A stretch of 64,000 nucleotides of DNA from Priestia iocasae (GCF_016909075.1 NZ_JAFBFC010000004.1:1-64000); one strand, 5' to 3'; positions 50,646 to 60,385 are shown, numbered from the stretch's first letter. Numbers and translations are program-made. Notes: generated by a model not told the origin, from the letters alone.

Positions 50646-50691
50646 TAATGGGACAAAAACGGGATACGAATGGTCAATTAATGGGATAAAA
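50646..50691 (+). promoter_or_regulatory. Candidate upstream activator sites of the sigma-54 promoter
   Basis: Direct repeat TAATGGGACAAAA (50646) and TAATGGGATAAAA (50679), 33 bp apart (three helical turns), about 115-160 bp upstream of the -24/-12 promoter. Position and spacing suit binding sites for the enhancer-binding protein encoded in the operon. Confidence 0.55.
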
Positions 50692-50805
50692 GGTAGAAGA
50701 AATAGTGATAAAAACCTGAATATTTTCACTTCTGTAGAAAGATGCACAGGGTTAACGGCTGAAACGAGTAGAAAAAGTGAGTATGATCGCTACCTGAAGA
50801 AAAGT

Positions 50806-50822
50806 TGGCACGGTATTTGCAT
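50806..50822 (+). promoter_or_regulatory. Sigma-54 (-24/-12) promoter
   Basis: TGGCACG, 4 nt, TTGCAT. This matches the sigma-54 (SigL) consensus TGGCAC-N5-TTGC at every key base and lies 45 bp upstream of the nhaC start codon. Confidence 0.9.
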
Positions 50823-50866
50823 GTTAAAAAAGAGAACACGCTTTATTAAAAAGAGGGGGAACGAGC

Positions 50867-52318
50867 ATGAAACGAAAACCAAGCTTTTTACAAGCCATTA
50901 CTCCAATTATAGCGATGCTTTTATTATTGGGGATCGGATATGGAGTATTTCACTTAAAGGCTGAACCACTTCTCATCATTGCAGCAATTGTTGCAGCGAT
51001 AATCGGAAAACAATTAGGGGTAAGTTGGGAAGAGATGCAGAATGGTATTGTTGAGAAAACGACAAAAGCGATGCCAGCTATTTTAATTTTAATTACGGTT
51101 GGAATTTTGATTGGAACATGGATGGCATCTGGAACCATTCCAATGATGATCTACTATGGCATTAAGCTAATTGAACCAAGCTATTTAATCATTACAGCCT
51201 TTATCGTAACGGCTATTATTTCAACATTTACAGGTACATCGTGGGGCTCAGCAGGTACAATTGGGGTGGCAGTTATGGGCATTGCGATTGCACAAGGGGT
51301 TTCACTACCCATTACGGCAGGAGCGGTTGTTGCAGGTGCTTATTTTGGGGATAAGTTGTCTCCATTATCAGATACAACAAACTTAGCGCCAGCAGCCGCA
51401 GGAAGCAATCTATATGAACATATTAAGCATATGCTTTATACATCTGTACCGGCTGCGGTAGTCGGAATGATTGTGTACTTTTTTGCAGGAAACATAGCAC
51501 AGGAAGGCTCAGCTTCTAATCCAGAAAAGTTAGAGATAATGATGTCGACATTAACGACTATGTTTGATTGGCATGTGCTTCTTCTCATTCCGGTCATTAT
51601 TGTACTTGCAGGATCTATTTTAAAGTATCCGACGATTCCAGTTATGTTGATCTCGTGTATCACCGCTATTTTATTAGCTGTGTTTCTTCAAGGAATTTCT
51701 CTTGAAAATGCGTTTATCTCAACGGTACAAGGATTTAACGTAAGCATGGCAGCGAGTGCTGGACTTGATCCTACAACAATATCAGAAGATGTACAGCGAT
51801 TATTGAATCGTGGTGGTATGAATGCGATGATGGGGACAACACTTATTGCGTTTTGTGCTTTTGCATTTGCAGGAATTATAAGTAAAATTGGTTGCTTAGA
51901 AGTCGTATTAGGAAAAATCAATGAAAAAGCTAAAACAACAGGAAGCCTTGTACTAGCAACGGTTTTATCATGCATCACGATGGCGGTTACAACAGGAAGC
52001 TCATACTTATCTATTCTCATTCCAGGCGAGCTATTTAAAAAGGTATATGAAGAGCGAGGGCTTCATCCGAAAAACTTATCTCGAACATTAGAAGATTCTG
52101 GAACGGTTGTTGTACCAATTGTACCTTGGTCAATGGCAGGAGTGTACATGTCGAGTACATTAGGGGTACCGGTTCTTGAATACTTGCCATGGGCAGTGAT
52201 GTGTTACGTCGGATTTATCTTTGCGATTATTTTTGGTTATACAGGCTTTTCAATCGAAAAAATCAATGGTTCGTTAACAAAACATGCGGAGAAGCAAGAA
52301 GCAGACATGAAGCTTTAA
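50867..52318 (+). CDS. nhaC: NhaC family Na+/H+ (or organic anion) antiporter
   Basis: A 483-residue, twelve-helix transporter of the NhaC family. FTGTSWGSAGTIGVAVMGIA and AYFGDKLSPLSDTTNLAPAA are the core signatures; GTVVVPIVPWSMAGVYMS is the second. NhaC members include Na+/H+ antiporters and malate-lactate or amino-acid exchangers. Being first in a sigma-54 operon with peptidase and amino-acid genes, it more probably moves an amino acid or peptide-derived anion (inference). GAGGGGG precedes the ATG. Confidence 0.85.
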   Translation: MKRKPSFLQAITPIIAMLLLLGIGYGVFHLKAEPLLIIAAIVAAIIGKQLGVSWEEMQNGIVEKTTKAMPAILILITVGILIGTWMASGTIPMMIYYGIKLIEPSYLIITAFIVTAIISTFTGTSWGSAGTIGVAVMGIAIAQGVSLPITAGAVVAGAYFGDKLSPLSDTTNLAPAAAGSNLYEHIKHMLYTSVPAAVVGMIVYFFAGNIAQEGSASNPEKLEIMMSTLTTMFDWHVLLLIPVIIVLAGSILKYPTIPVMLISCITAILLAVFLQGISLENAFISTVQGFNVSMAASAGLDPTTISEDVQRLLNRGGMNAMMGTTLIAFCAFAFAGIISKIGCLEVVLGKINEKAKTTGSLVLATVLSCITMAVTTGSSYLSILIPGELFKKVYEERGLHPKNLSRTLEDSGTVVVPIVPWSMAGVYMSSTLGVPVLEYLPWAVMCYVGFIFAIIFGYTGFSIEKINGSLTKHAEKQEADMKL

Positions 52319-52335
52319 ACAGTAGGAGGGGTATG

Positions 52336-53523
52336 ATGTTTACACTTATTAAGCAAACCGAGCTATATGCACCAACCTATATAGGGAAAAAAGATGTGCT
52401 ATTAACGGGTGAGCGTATCGTCAAAATAGATGATGATATTACGATCACCGGTGTTGACGTTTCAATTGTGGACGGTCGTAACACGTATTGTGTACCAGGG
52501 CTCATTGATCGTCATGTTCACATTACAGGTGGCGGTGGGGAAGGTGGCTTTTCAACGAGTACACCTGAAGTACAGTTAAGCTCCCTCGTGCAAAATGGTA
52601 TTACAACTGTTGTTGGATTACTAGGGACAAATGATTTAGCAAGAAGTGCAAAAAGCTTGTTAGCGAAAGCAAAATCTCTAAAAGAAGAAGGAATGAATGC
52701 GTATGCATTAACGGGAGGATATGGTTATCCACCGACCACCATTACAGGTGAAATAAGAGATGATATTTTATTTATTGATGAAGTGCTAGGCTTAAAGTTA
52801 GCGATTGAAGATCATCGCTCTTCTTATGTAACAACGGAAGAGTTAAAACGAATGGCGGCACATGTGAGAGTAGCATCTATGCTTGCTAAAAAGCCAGGGT
52901 TTATTCATTTACACATGGGAAATGGAAAAGGCTTATATGAATCCATTTATCAAGTTTTAGAAGAGACGGATTTACCGATTCAGTTATTTAGCCCAACGCA
53001 TATCAACCGAAATGAACGGTTGTTAGAGGCATCTGTAGAGTTTGCAAAAAGAGGCGGTTTAATTGATGTAACATCTAACATAAATCTCGTAAAAGAAAAC
53101 GAAGTATATACACCAGCGAAAGCGATCTCCTATTTGCTTGAGCGCGGTGTGGATTTGAACAAGATTACAGTCAGCTCTGATGCAAATGGAAGTTTACCAG
53201 TTTTCAATGAAGAAGGACAATTAACGGGGCTAGGTGTAGCTGGATTCGAACCGAATATAGAGACGTTAAAAGAACTCGTTCATCAAGAAGGACTACCTTT
53301 AGAAAAAGCCCTCTTACCTTTTACCGTTAACCCGGCTAAGGGATTAGGTTTATATCCAAATCGAGGTCAACTTCACGAAAAGGCGTATGCCGATCTCGTT
53401 CTTTTAGATAGCGAGTTTGCTATTCGTGATGTTTTTATTAATGGAACGGCATTTATGCAAAATGGTCAACTCCTTCGAAAAGGAACATTTGAACATTCAA
53501 TGGTCGTTCAATCTCTCATCTAA
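52336..53523 (+). CDS. iadA: Isoaspartyl dipeptidase
   Basis: A 395-residue metal-dependent amidohydrolase that removes L-isoaspartyl (beta-aspartyl) residues from dipeptides. Seen are PGLIDRHVHITGGGGEGGF (metal HxH and the Gly-rich loop typical of IadA), FIHLHMGNGKG, SPTHINRNE, ITVSSDANGS (Asp) and FTVNPAKGLGL. Length matches E. coli IadA (390). AGGAGGG lies just before ATG 52333/52336. Second gene of the operon. Confidence 0.9.
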   Translation: MFTLIKQTELYAPTYIGKKDVLLTGERIVKIDDDITITGVDVSIVDGRNTYCVPGLIDRHVHITGGGGEGGFSTSTPEVQLSSLVQNGITTVVGLLGTNDLARSAKSLLAKAKSLKEEGMNAYALTGGYGYPPTTITGEIRDDILFIDEVLGLKLAIEDHRSSYVTTEELKRMAAHVRVASMLAKKPGFIHLHMGNGKGLYESIYQVLEETDLPIQLFSPTHINRNERLLEASVEFAKRGGLIDVTSNINLVKENEVYTPAKAISYLLERGVDLNKITVSSDANGSLPVFNEEGQLTGLGVAGFEPNIETLKELVHQEGLPLEKALLPFTVNPAKGLGLYPNRGQLHEKAYADLVLLDSEFAIRDVFINGTAFMQNGQLLRKGTFEHSMVVQSLI

Positions 53524-53596
53524 GAGAGTCATTGACACTTCTTCATTACCTCTCTCATAATAGGAAATAGAACCGTATTTTTGGAAGGTGAAAAGA

Positions 53597-55624
53597 GTGG
53601 AAAAGGTGAACGAGTTAATCGTCATTTCACTAGGAGAGAATACGCTTCATAGTGTGCTCGAGCAAGTGAAACGATACATTGGAAATCAAGTGAAAATTAG
53701 AGGATACTCCATTGAAAAGGGACTTCATGAACAGTTTGATGATCAAGTTGTGTTGATTACAGGCGATATCGTCTTTCAGTATAGTTCAAAGCACATTCAA
53801 GGTGCAAAAAAAGTTATGATTGCAAGGCGAGCATTGAGTTATGAAAAAATCAATCAAGTTTTCTCATTAAAAGAGCAAACCAATGTATTATTAGTCAATG
53901 ATACGGAGGAAAGTTGCTTTGAAGCGATTGAACAGCTGAAAAGTCATGGCTTTCAATCGCTAAACTTTTTTCCGTATTATCCAGGCATTGACTCTTTTGT
54001 AGAATGCAACGTGGCAGTAACACCAGGAGAAGCACATCTAACTCCAAAAGGAATGGAGCACGTTATTGATATCGGAAATCGTCAAGTCGATATTACAACG
54101 ATTACCGAAATTATGTTTGAATTTGGTTTACTGCAAGACTCAGGGGTTCTTGCATCTTCAGAGTTTGTTAGAGATGTAATTGAGTTAACGAGACATTTAT
54201 GGAAGCTAAATCAAAAGCTAGATGATTCAAATCTATTACTGTCTACAATCTTTGATAAATTTCCGAAAGCGCTGTTATTTTGCGATAAAGATGGGCGTAT
54301 TACGTACACAAATGAAAAAATGAATTGGATTTTTGAAGGACAGTCACTATTAGGAAATAATGTATTGAAATTAATAGATTCAGAGTTTGATTTGCAGCTA
54401 GCTCAAGAGCATGAAGACACCGTCGCTGTTTTAAATGACCATACATATATTGTCTCGGTGGATCCAGTGAAAAAAGAAGGAGACATTCTTTGCTATTTAA
54501 TGGAGTTTGAAAACTATGACACACTCAAGCAGCTGGATGAAGTCGTTCGAACAAAGATCAATCATCAAAAGTTTGTAGCTCGCTACAGTTTTTCACATCT
54601 TTATTCACGTAATCATCAAATGATCCAAATGGTGGAGCTTGCTAAAAAAATGGCAAGGCGTGATTCTACTATTCTCATTCAAGGTGAAAGCGGAACTGGA
54701 AAAGAATTATTGGCGCAAGCTATACACAATGAATCATCACGGTCCCATTTACCGTTTGTGGCAGTTAATTTTGCCGCTTTATCTTCTTCTATTTTAGAAA
54801 GTGAATTATTTGGCTATGAAGAAGGAGCGTTTACTGGAGCAAAAAAAGGAGGAAAGCGTGGGTTATTTGAGGAGGCGCACAAAGGCACAATTTTTATGGA
54901 CGAAATTGGCGACGCACCGTTAGATTTGCAAGTAAAGCTACTTAGAGTGCTGCAAGAAGGAGTGGTTCGCCGCGTTGGTGGAAATGAACAAGTCCCGATC
55001 GATGTGCGTATTATCGCTGCAACAAATTTGAATTTGGAAGAAAAAGTGAGGGAAGGTTCGTTCCGAGAAGATTTATATTATCGACTAAATGTTCTTCCGC
55101 TTGATACCGTGCCACTCAGAAAGCGTCAGGAAGATATTTTACCACTCATGCAATACTATTTAACACACCTTTCCGGAGAAGAGATTTATCATGTGCATGA
55201 ATACATGGAAAACAAAACCATCGATTTTTTTCTTTCTCATCCATGGCCAGGAAATGTTCGAGAGTTAGTAAACGTTGTCGAATATATGGTGAATGTAAAA
55301 GCGCCAAGAAAAAAGATTGCACTAGTTGACTTACCTTCTTATATCTTAAAGGAAGGAAATTTAATGAAGAAAGAGCATGTGAAACAGAAGACTTGCTCTG
55401 AAGAAAAGGAAGTTCTACTCGTTATTGACGAAACATTCGGAATTGGGCGTCGTAAAATTGTCCAGGAGCTTTTAAATAGGGGGATAAAAGTAGGAGAAGG
55501 CAAAGTGAAGAGAATTCTTGAACAGCTAAGAGAAAAACAATTGATTGAAGTAAACAAAGGAGTAAGAGGCTGTGTAATAACGGAAGAGGGGAAAGCAGAA
55601 TTAAAGAAGGTGTTCGTAACATAA
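53597..55624 (+). CDS. Sigma-54-dependent enhancer-binding regulator (PrpR-N/PAS/AAA+)
   Basis: About 675 residues. A PrpR-like sensor (about 1-190) is followed by a PAS-like domain (about 210-330: FPKALLFCDKDGRITYTNEK), then the AAA+ motor (Walker A GESGTGKELLAQ, the sigma-54 contact loop GAFTGA, FMDEIGDAPLDLQVKLLRVL). The C terminus is a winged helix (GIGRRKIVQELLNRGIKVGE) instead of the usual Fis helix-turn-helix. It probably activates the nhaC promoter in response to an amino-acid-derived signal. Start chosen at GTG 53597, 8 nt after GGAAGG. Confidence 0.9.
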   Translation: MEKVNELIVISLGENTLHSVLEQVKRYIGNQVKIRGYSIEKGLHEQFDDQVVLITGDIVFQYSSKHIQGAKKVMIARRALSYEKINQVFSLKEQTNVLLVNDTEESCFEAIEQLKSHGFQSLNFFPYYPGIDSFVECNVAVTPGEAHLTPKGMEHVIDIGNRQVDITTITEIMFEFGLLQDSGVLASSEFVRDVIELTRHLWKLNQKLDDSNLLLSTIFDKFPKALLFCDKDGRITYTNEKMNWIFEGQSLLGNNVLKLIDSEFDLQLAQEHEDTVAVLNDHTYIVSVDPVKKEGDILCYLMEFENYDTLKQLDEVVRTKINHQKFVARYSFSHLYSRNHQMIQMVELAKKMARRDSTILIQGESGTGKELLAQAIHNESSRSHLPFVAVNFAALSSSILESELFGYEEGAFTGAKKGGKRGLFEEAHKGTIFMDEIGDAPLDLQVKLLRVLQEGVVRRVGGNEQVPIDVRIIAATNLNLEEKVREGSFREDLYYRLNVLPLDTVPLRKRQEDILPLMQYYLTHLSGEEIYHVHEYMENKTIDFFLSHPWPGNVRELVNVVEYMVNVKAPRKKIALVDLPSYILKEGNLMKKEHVKQKTCSEEKEVLLVIDETFGIGRRKIVQELLNRGIKVGEGKVKRILEQLREKQLIEVNKGVRGCVITEEGKAELKKVFVT

Positions 55625-55657
55625 TCCCACATTTTACAGACAAGCAGGTGAACAAAC

Positions 55658-57340
55658 ATGTATGAACAAATAAAAGATATGACGATGGCCGCTCAAATTG
55701 AAACGGTTACGCGTAAATTAATTGAAATAAATAGTATTAATGGAACCAAAGGAGAAGTCGAACTTGCTAATTTTATCAAAGAGACGCTGCTCACATTTCC
55801 TTATTTCCAGAAAAACCCTTCGTATGTATGGGAGCAGTTGGTCCCTAATGATTCTATTGGTAGAAAGAATGTGTTTGCGTTTGTGAAGGGCTTTTCATCT
55901 TCTGAAAAAACAGTTGTGTACCACGCACATATTGACACAGTAGGTGTTCAAGATTTTGGTAGTCTACAGCCTTATGCATTTGACTCAGACGCGTTAGAAG
56001 CCTATTTCAAACAATATGAGTATGATCAAGATGTAAAACAAGATGCTCATTCTGGAGACTGGTTATTTGGTAGAGGGTCTGTTGATATGCAAAGTGGGAT
56101 TGCTGTTCATTTAGTAAATGTATTGCATTTTACGCAAAATATCGGTCAACTTCCTGGAAATTTATTGTTTATGGCGAATCCGGATGAAGAAAGTCAGCAT
56201 AAAGGGGTTATTGCATCGTTAACGGAATTAAAACGACTTCAAGTAGAGAAACAGCTAGATTATATTGTCGCCATTAATACAGATTTTATTACACCGTTAT
56301 ATGATGGAGATACAAAGCGATATATTTATACTGGAGCAGCAGGGAAGTTACTGCCAAGCTTCTATATTTATGGACGAGAAACACATGTTGGAGATACGCT
56401 ATCGGGCATTGATCCCACTTACATTTCATCCGAAATTAACCGTAGAATCAATAACAATATTGAGTTAGCTGAAAATATTCCTGGAGAACTTATCCTTCCG
56501 CCGTCTTGTCTTTATCAAAAAGATGAAAAAGATGTTTATAATGTACAAACAGCTAAAAGAAGCTTTTTATATTTTAATTACTTTATTTATGAATCCACTG
56601 CTAAAGAAGTCATGGAAAAGTTGAAACAAGTAGCAGTCGTTGCTTGTCAGGAAGTCGAAGCAAACTTAGCTTCTAATTATCAAGAATTTAGTAAACGGAC
56701 AGGTTTACCACCAAAACGTTATTCGTGGAGCGTGGAGGTAACAAGCTTGGCAGAATTTATTGAGGAGCTTACACAGAAAGGCATCGATGTAGACAACGTA
56801 ATGAAAGAAGTCATTTTAGAAAATGAAGGGCTAGAAGTGAGAGAACTTTCATTTAAAATGGTTGAGGCACTGCAACAGTTAGATCCAGATAAAAAGCCAA
56901 GAGTCATTATCTTTTATGCACCTCCTTATCTTCCGCACAATTATTTGAATGAACATCATGAGCGTGATTGGAACTTAGCTCGTATTGTGAAAGAATCCAT
57001 GAAGTTTATCGCACAAGAAACAGGAGAGCAATTTGAATTAAAACGCTTTTTCCCTTATTTAGCAGATGGAAGCTTTTTATCTATTCATGAAACAGATGAG
57101 GAAATTGCATCGCTTATCGAAAACTTTCCAGAAATGAGTAGCATCTTTCCACTGCCGATTCGAGAGATGAGAGAGCTAAATATTCCATCTGTTAACATGG
57201 GCGTATATGGAAAAGACGGACATAAATGGACAGAGCGTGTTTACAAGCCGTATTCCTTTGACGTCTTACCTCGATTAATCCGCGAGACATCCATTGCGAT
57301 GTTAGGGGACATTGAGGGGCGAACAAGTGAGACGGGTTGA
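55658..57340 (+). CDS. rocB: RocB-like M20 family metallohydrolase
   Basis: A 560-residue protein matching B. subtilis RocB in length and order. M20 metal motifs: VVYHAHIDTVG, FGRGSVDMQSGIAVH and MANPDEESQHKG. The C-terminal half (PRVIIFYAPPYLPHNYLNEH, MGVYGKDGHKWTERV) is RocB-specific. RocB takes part in arginine use in the RocR/SigL regulon, though its reaction is not defined. Here it is the last gene of a sigma-54 operon with nhaC and iadA. Confidence 0.88.
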   Translation: MYEQIKDMTMAAQIETVTRKLIEINSINGTKGEVELANFIKETLLTFPYFQKNPSYVWEQLVPNDSIGRKNVFAFVKGFSSSEKTVVYHAHIDTVGVQDFGSLQPYAFDSDALEAYFKQYEYDQDVKQDAHSGDWLFGRGSVDMQSGIAVHLVNVLHFTQNIGQLPGNLLFMANPDEESQHKGVIASLTELKRLQVEKQLDYIVAINTDFITPLYDGDTKRYIYTGAAGKLLPSFYIYGRETHVGDTLSGIDPTYISSEINRRINNNIELAENIPGELILPPSCLYQKDEKDVYNVQTAKRSFLYFNYFIYESTAKEVMEKLKQVAVVACQEVEANLASNYQEFSKRTGLPPKRYSWSVEVTSLAEFIEELTQKGIDVDNVMKEVILENEGLEVRELSFKMVEALQQLDPDKKPRVIIFYAPPYLPHNYLNEHHERDWNLARIVKESMKFIAQETGEQFELKRFFPYLADGSFLSIHETDEEIASLIENFPEMSSIFPLPIREMRELNIPSVNMGVYGKDGHKWTERVYKPYSFDVLPRLIRETSIAMLGDIEGRTSETG

Positions 57341-57387
57341 GCAACAAGAGCCTTACTAAAAGTTTTGATTGACTGTTTGATGTTTAG

Positions 57388-57437
57388 AAGAGTGTCTCAA
57401 AAGGGCGGAATCTCCCTTTTTTGAGACACTCTTTTTT
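57388..57437. terminator. Bidirectional terminator of the GTGTCAAA-like family
   Basis: AAGAGTGTCTCAAAAGGG with complementary CCCTTTTTTGAGACACTCTT, followed by TTTT. Confidence 0.85.
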
Positions 57438-57439
57438 CA

Positions 57440-58618
57440 TTATGCAGATGTTTTAGCAGATTGCTGAACAGTTGTTCCAGGTTTTAAAACAGAGCTTACT
57501 AAAATGATAAAACTTCCTGCTGCAATACTAACTAACATGACCATTGAACCATTCCAGTTCACTGCTTGATGAAAGAAGAAAAGCTCACGTAGTCCTTCTA
57601 CCATAAAGCGCATCGGTAACCATGAATATACCCAATCTTTGTAAAACGGTGACATAAATTCCGGTGCCATAGACAGTAAGGGTGCTCCGAAAAAGAGAAT
57701 AAGTACGAACAGTGGAATACCACGAATCCCCATCCATGAGAGCACAGCTGAAATCATCAGAAAAAAGCTAAAGGAAGCAACGGATAAGAAGAGAGCCGTA
57801 TCAACGAAAGAAGGGATGTTTACACCTAGTAAATCGATAATGGACGTTAATCCGAATCCAGCGAATAAAGCGAGAACAGCGCCCATAAATGTTTGTGCAA
57901 GTCGAGCGATTAAAGCATCACGTCGAGTTGTCCATGAAAGCTTCTTTATTGAGAAAAAGAGTAGTACAGATCCAGCGATACTTGCCATCCAAATTGGCTG
58001 AAATAGGGCAACCGGTGCATTTCCGTTCATTGTATTCGTACCGGTTTCATTCACGTTTGTTACAACTTTTGTAATAGGTGAAGCGAGTACTTTTGCTTGC
58101 GTAGTGGTTATGATTCTACCTTGTTGCTCAAAGCCTTGAAGAAGTTGCGCTTGAATCGTTTCATCCATCTTATCTACGACACTGTTCAAAACTTGACCTG
58201 CCATGGTGGACGCCATTGTGTTCATTCCTTGGTTAACTATAATGTGTACACTAGCTGGCATCGGATTAGATATTTGAAGTGATGCTTGTTTTTCACTAAA
58301 ATCCTTTGGGATAACGAGAGCTGCATAGTAGGATTGATTGTCTAATCCTTTTCTAACACTTTCTTCATTTTTTACAGTCGCCCACTTAATTGGTAATTCG
58401 TTTTCTTGTTCTTGTTGAATCATTTGTGCAAGTTTTTCTCCCATGTTCATTGTTTGACCATTAGGAAGTGTGACCCCTTCATCTTCATTAACAAAAGCAA
58501 TCGGTAAATCGGTTGGCTTTGGTTGAATTGACGGTGCTAGCGTAAGAGCAAAGATGAGCACCACGGCTAACACAATGAATGGTGACAAAATAGTTAGTTT
58601 GTTTTGAAGTAACTTCAA
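57440..58618 (-). CDS. YhgE/Pip or DUF3533-type ABC-2-like membrane protein
   Basis: A 392-residue protein. Helix 1 (LSPFIVLAVVLIFALTLAP) is followed by an external domain of about 170 residues (LPIAFVNEDEGVTLPNGQ), then five or six helices (WMASIAGSVLLFFSIKKLSW, TFMGAVLALFAGFGLTSIID, PLFVLILFFGAPLLSM). This layout is that of ABC-2-type exporters and YhgE/Pip proteins. Its expression is probably controlled by the divergent TetR. The start is TTG, 7 nt after AAAGGAGG. Confidence 0.8.
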   Translation of the reverse strand: MKLLQNKLTILSPFIVLAVVLIFALTLAPSIQPKPTDLPIAFVNEDEGVTLPNGQTMNMGEKLAQMIQQEQENELPIKWATVKNEESVRKGLDNQSYYAALVIPKDFSEKQASLQISNPMPASVHIIVNQGMNTMASTMAGQVLNSVVDKMDETIQAQLLQGFEQQGRIITTTQAKVLASPITKVVTNVNETGTNTMNGNAPVALFQPIWMASIAGSVLLFFSIKKLSWTTRRDALIARLAQTFMGAVLALFAGFGLTSIIDLLGVNIPSFVDTALFLSVASFSFFLMISAVLSWMGIRGIPLFVLILFFGAPLLSMAPEFMSPFYKDWVYSWLPMRFMVEGLRELFFFHQAVNWNGSMVMLVSIAAGSFIILVSSVLKPGTTVQQSAKTSA

Positions 58619-58662
58619 TTGAAATCCTCCTTTGGATTGTCGGACATGTAATGAACAGTATG

Positions 58663-58719
58663 TTGATTATTGCTCACAATGTAAATTATAATGATTAGTA
58701 ACAGATGTACAATAATCAA
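58663..58719. promoter_or_regulatory. Inverted repeat in the divergent promoter region (TetR operator candidate)
   Basis: TTGATTATTG (58663) and CAATAATCAA (58710) are perfect inverted copies 37 bp apart between the exporter and TetR genes. They may be two operator half-sites or part of two operators. Confidence 0.5.
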
Positions 58720-58784
58720 TCATAGAAAGAATGTTGGATACTGAACAAATCTACAAATAGTGTTTAATAAAAGGGGCGTATAAG

Positions 58785-59390
58785 ATGACAAATGAAAAAA
58801 TAGATCGTCGAATTGTTCGAACGAAACGAATGATTCGCGATGCGCTAACAGATTTAATGGAAGAAAAAGGATTTGAAGCTGTTACAGTGCGAGATTTAAC
58901 GGAAAAAGCAGACATCAATCGTGGTACCTTTTATTTGCATTACCGTGACAAGTTTGACTTACTTGAGCAAAGCGAAGATGAGCTTTTAGCAGAGATACAT
59001 GAGTTTATAAAAGAAACGACTACTGAAGATATTGTTCAGGCAAATTTGCGCGGCGAACCATTACCATTTATCGTAAAGCTATTTGAATACATTCAAGAAA
59101 ACAGCAGGTTTATGAAGCTGTTGCTAGGCCCAAATGGAAACCCGGCTTTTCAAGTGAAATTAAAAGAATTTATGAAGCAGAACTTTCTTAGGAAGCTTGG
59201 CTCAGTTGCTAACATTGATAGTCGTGTACCGCTTGATTATTTAATGGCCTATGTAACCTCTGCTCATCTTGGTGTTATTCAGCAATGGCTAGCAGAAGAG
59301 ATGAAGCAACCTCCGAAAGAAATGGCTCTAACACTGGCGACGATTACTTTTTTCGGACCAGGTTTTGCCGCTGGAATACGAAAAAAGTAG
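58785..59390 (+). CDS. TetR/AcrR family regulator
   Basis: A 201-residue repressor-type protein: VRTKRMIRDALTDLMEEKGF and VRDLTEKADINRGTFYLHYR form the TetR helix-turn-helix; the C-terminal part (PLDYLMAYVTSAHLGVIQQW) is the YfiR/DhaS-like ligand and dimer domain. It probably represses the divergent exporter. AAAGGGG lies 8 nt before the ATG. Confidence 0.9.
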   Translation: MTNEKIDRRIVRTKRMIRDALTDLMEEKGFEAVTVRDLTEKADINRGTFYLHYRDKFDLLEQSEDELLAEIHEFIKETTTEDIVQANLRGEPLPFIVKLFEYIQENSRFMKLLLGPNGNPAFQVKLKEFMKQNFLRKLGSVANIDSRVPLDYLMAYVTSAHLGVIQQWLAEEMKQPPKEMALTLATITFFGPGFAAGIRKK

Positions 59391-59455
59391 GACAGAGAGT
59401 GTGTGTTGTGATATTGTTTGAATAGTACTACTATTTAAACAGGGGAGATAGAGGA

Positions 59456-60256
59456 ATGAAACACATTGTTGAAACCACCGATTTTCCACGTACACGCGAG
59501 TCCCTTCGAGAGGATTTTATAAACATCGGCCTTAAAAAGGGGATGACGGTTCTTGTTCATACGTCTTTATCATCAATTGGATGGGTGAACGGCGGATCGG
59601 TGGCAGTCATTGAAGCTTTAACGGATGTTGTGACAGAAGAAGGAACAATTGTGATGCCATCGCAGTCCACAAATTTATCAGATCCAAGTGAATGGGGTAA
59701 CCCTCCTGTACCTGAATCATGGTGGGGGACGATTCGCGATACAATGCCTGCTTATGATAAACACTATACACCAACAATAGGAATGGGCAGAGTCGTGGAG
59801 ACGTTTCGTACGTATCCAGGTGTTGTTCGCAGTGATCATCCGGCGTATTCGTTTGTTGCGTGGGGAAAAGAGAAGAATGCCATTATTAATCATCACTCTC
59901 TACATTTTGGGTTAGGTGAACAATCTCCTTTGGGCGTATTAGATAAGCTAGAGGCATTTGTGTTGTTACTTGGAGCTTCTTTTGAGAACACGACTGCTTT
60001 TCATTTAGCGGAGTACCGTATTCCTTATCGAACAGAAGTGCAAAAAGAAGCACCCATTATTGAAAACGGCAAACGTGTATGGAAAACATATCGTGAGCTT
60101 TCATTTCGAGAAGAGTTGTTTGAAGATATTGGAGCAGATTTTTTACAAGTAGGAGATATGAAAGTGGGAAAAGTCGGTTCTGCGCGTACGTACTTATTTT
60201 CTTTTTCAGAAGCGGTACGATATGCTGAAAAATGGCTAACTCGTTATGATAAATAG
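59456..60256 (+). CDS. Aminoglycoside N(3)-acetyltransferase-like protein (YokD family)
   Basis: A 266-residue acetyl-CoA-dependent enzyme of the AAC(3)/YokD family. Seen are GLKKGMTVLVHTSLSSIGWV, MPSQSTNLSDPSEWGNP, GRVVETFRTYPGVVRSDHPA, FGLGEQSPLGVLDKLEA and LLLGASFENTTAFHLAEYR. Chromosomal YokD-type copies often lack strong aminoglycoside resistance, so the natural substrate is open. GGAGATAGAGGA precedes the ATG. Confidence 0.9.
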   Translation: MKHIVETTDFPRTRESLREDFINIGLKKGMTVLVHTSLSSIGWVNGGSVAVIEALTDVVTEEGTIVMPSQSTNLSDPSEWGNPPVPESWWGTIRDTMPAYDKHYTPTIGMGRVVETFRTYPGVVRSDHPAYSFVAWGKEKNAIINHHSLHFGLGEQSPLGVLDKLEAFVLLLGASFENTTAFHLAEYRIPYRTEVQKEAPIIENGKRVWKTYRELSFREELFEDIGADFLQVGDMKVGKVGSARTYLFSFSEAVRYAEKWLTRYDK

Positions 60257-60301
60257 AAGCTGTGACAAAAGGGGAAAAACGCACCCTATTTGTCACAGCT
60301 T
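60257..60301. terminator. Terminator of the GTGTCAAA-like family
   Basis: AAGCTGTGACAAA/TTTGTCACAGCTT stem immediately after the AAC(3)-like gene. Confidence 0.75.
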
Positions 60302-60385
60302 GCAATATTCCTTGCCACTAAATTTATTCGTATAAAGGGATAGATTTAGTGGCAAGGGGTGTTACATAAAAGCATTCTTTTCTAG

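Noticed and set aside
52189-52335. N-terminal extension of the isoaspartyl dipeptidase overlapping nhaC
   Set aside because: It covers the end of nhaC in another frame; AGGAGGG lies directly before ATG 52333/52336, where the family begins.
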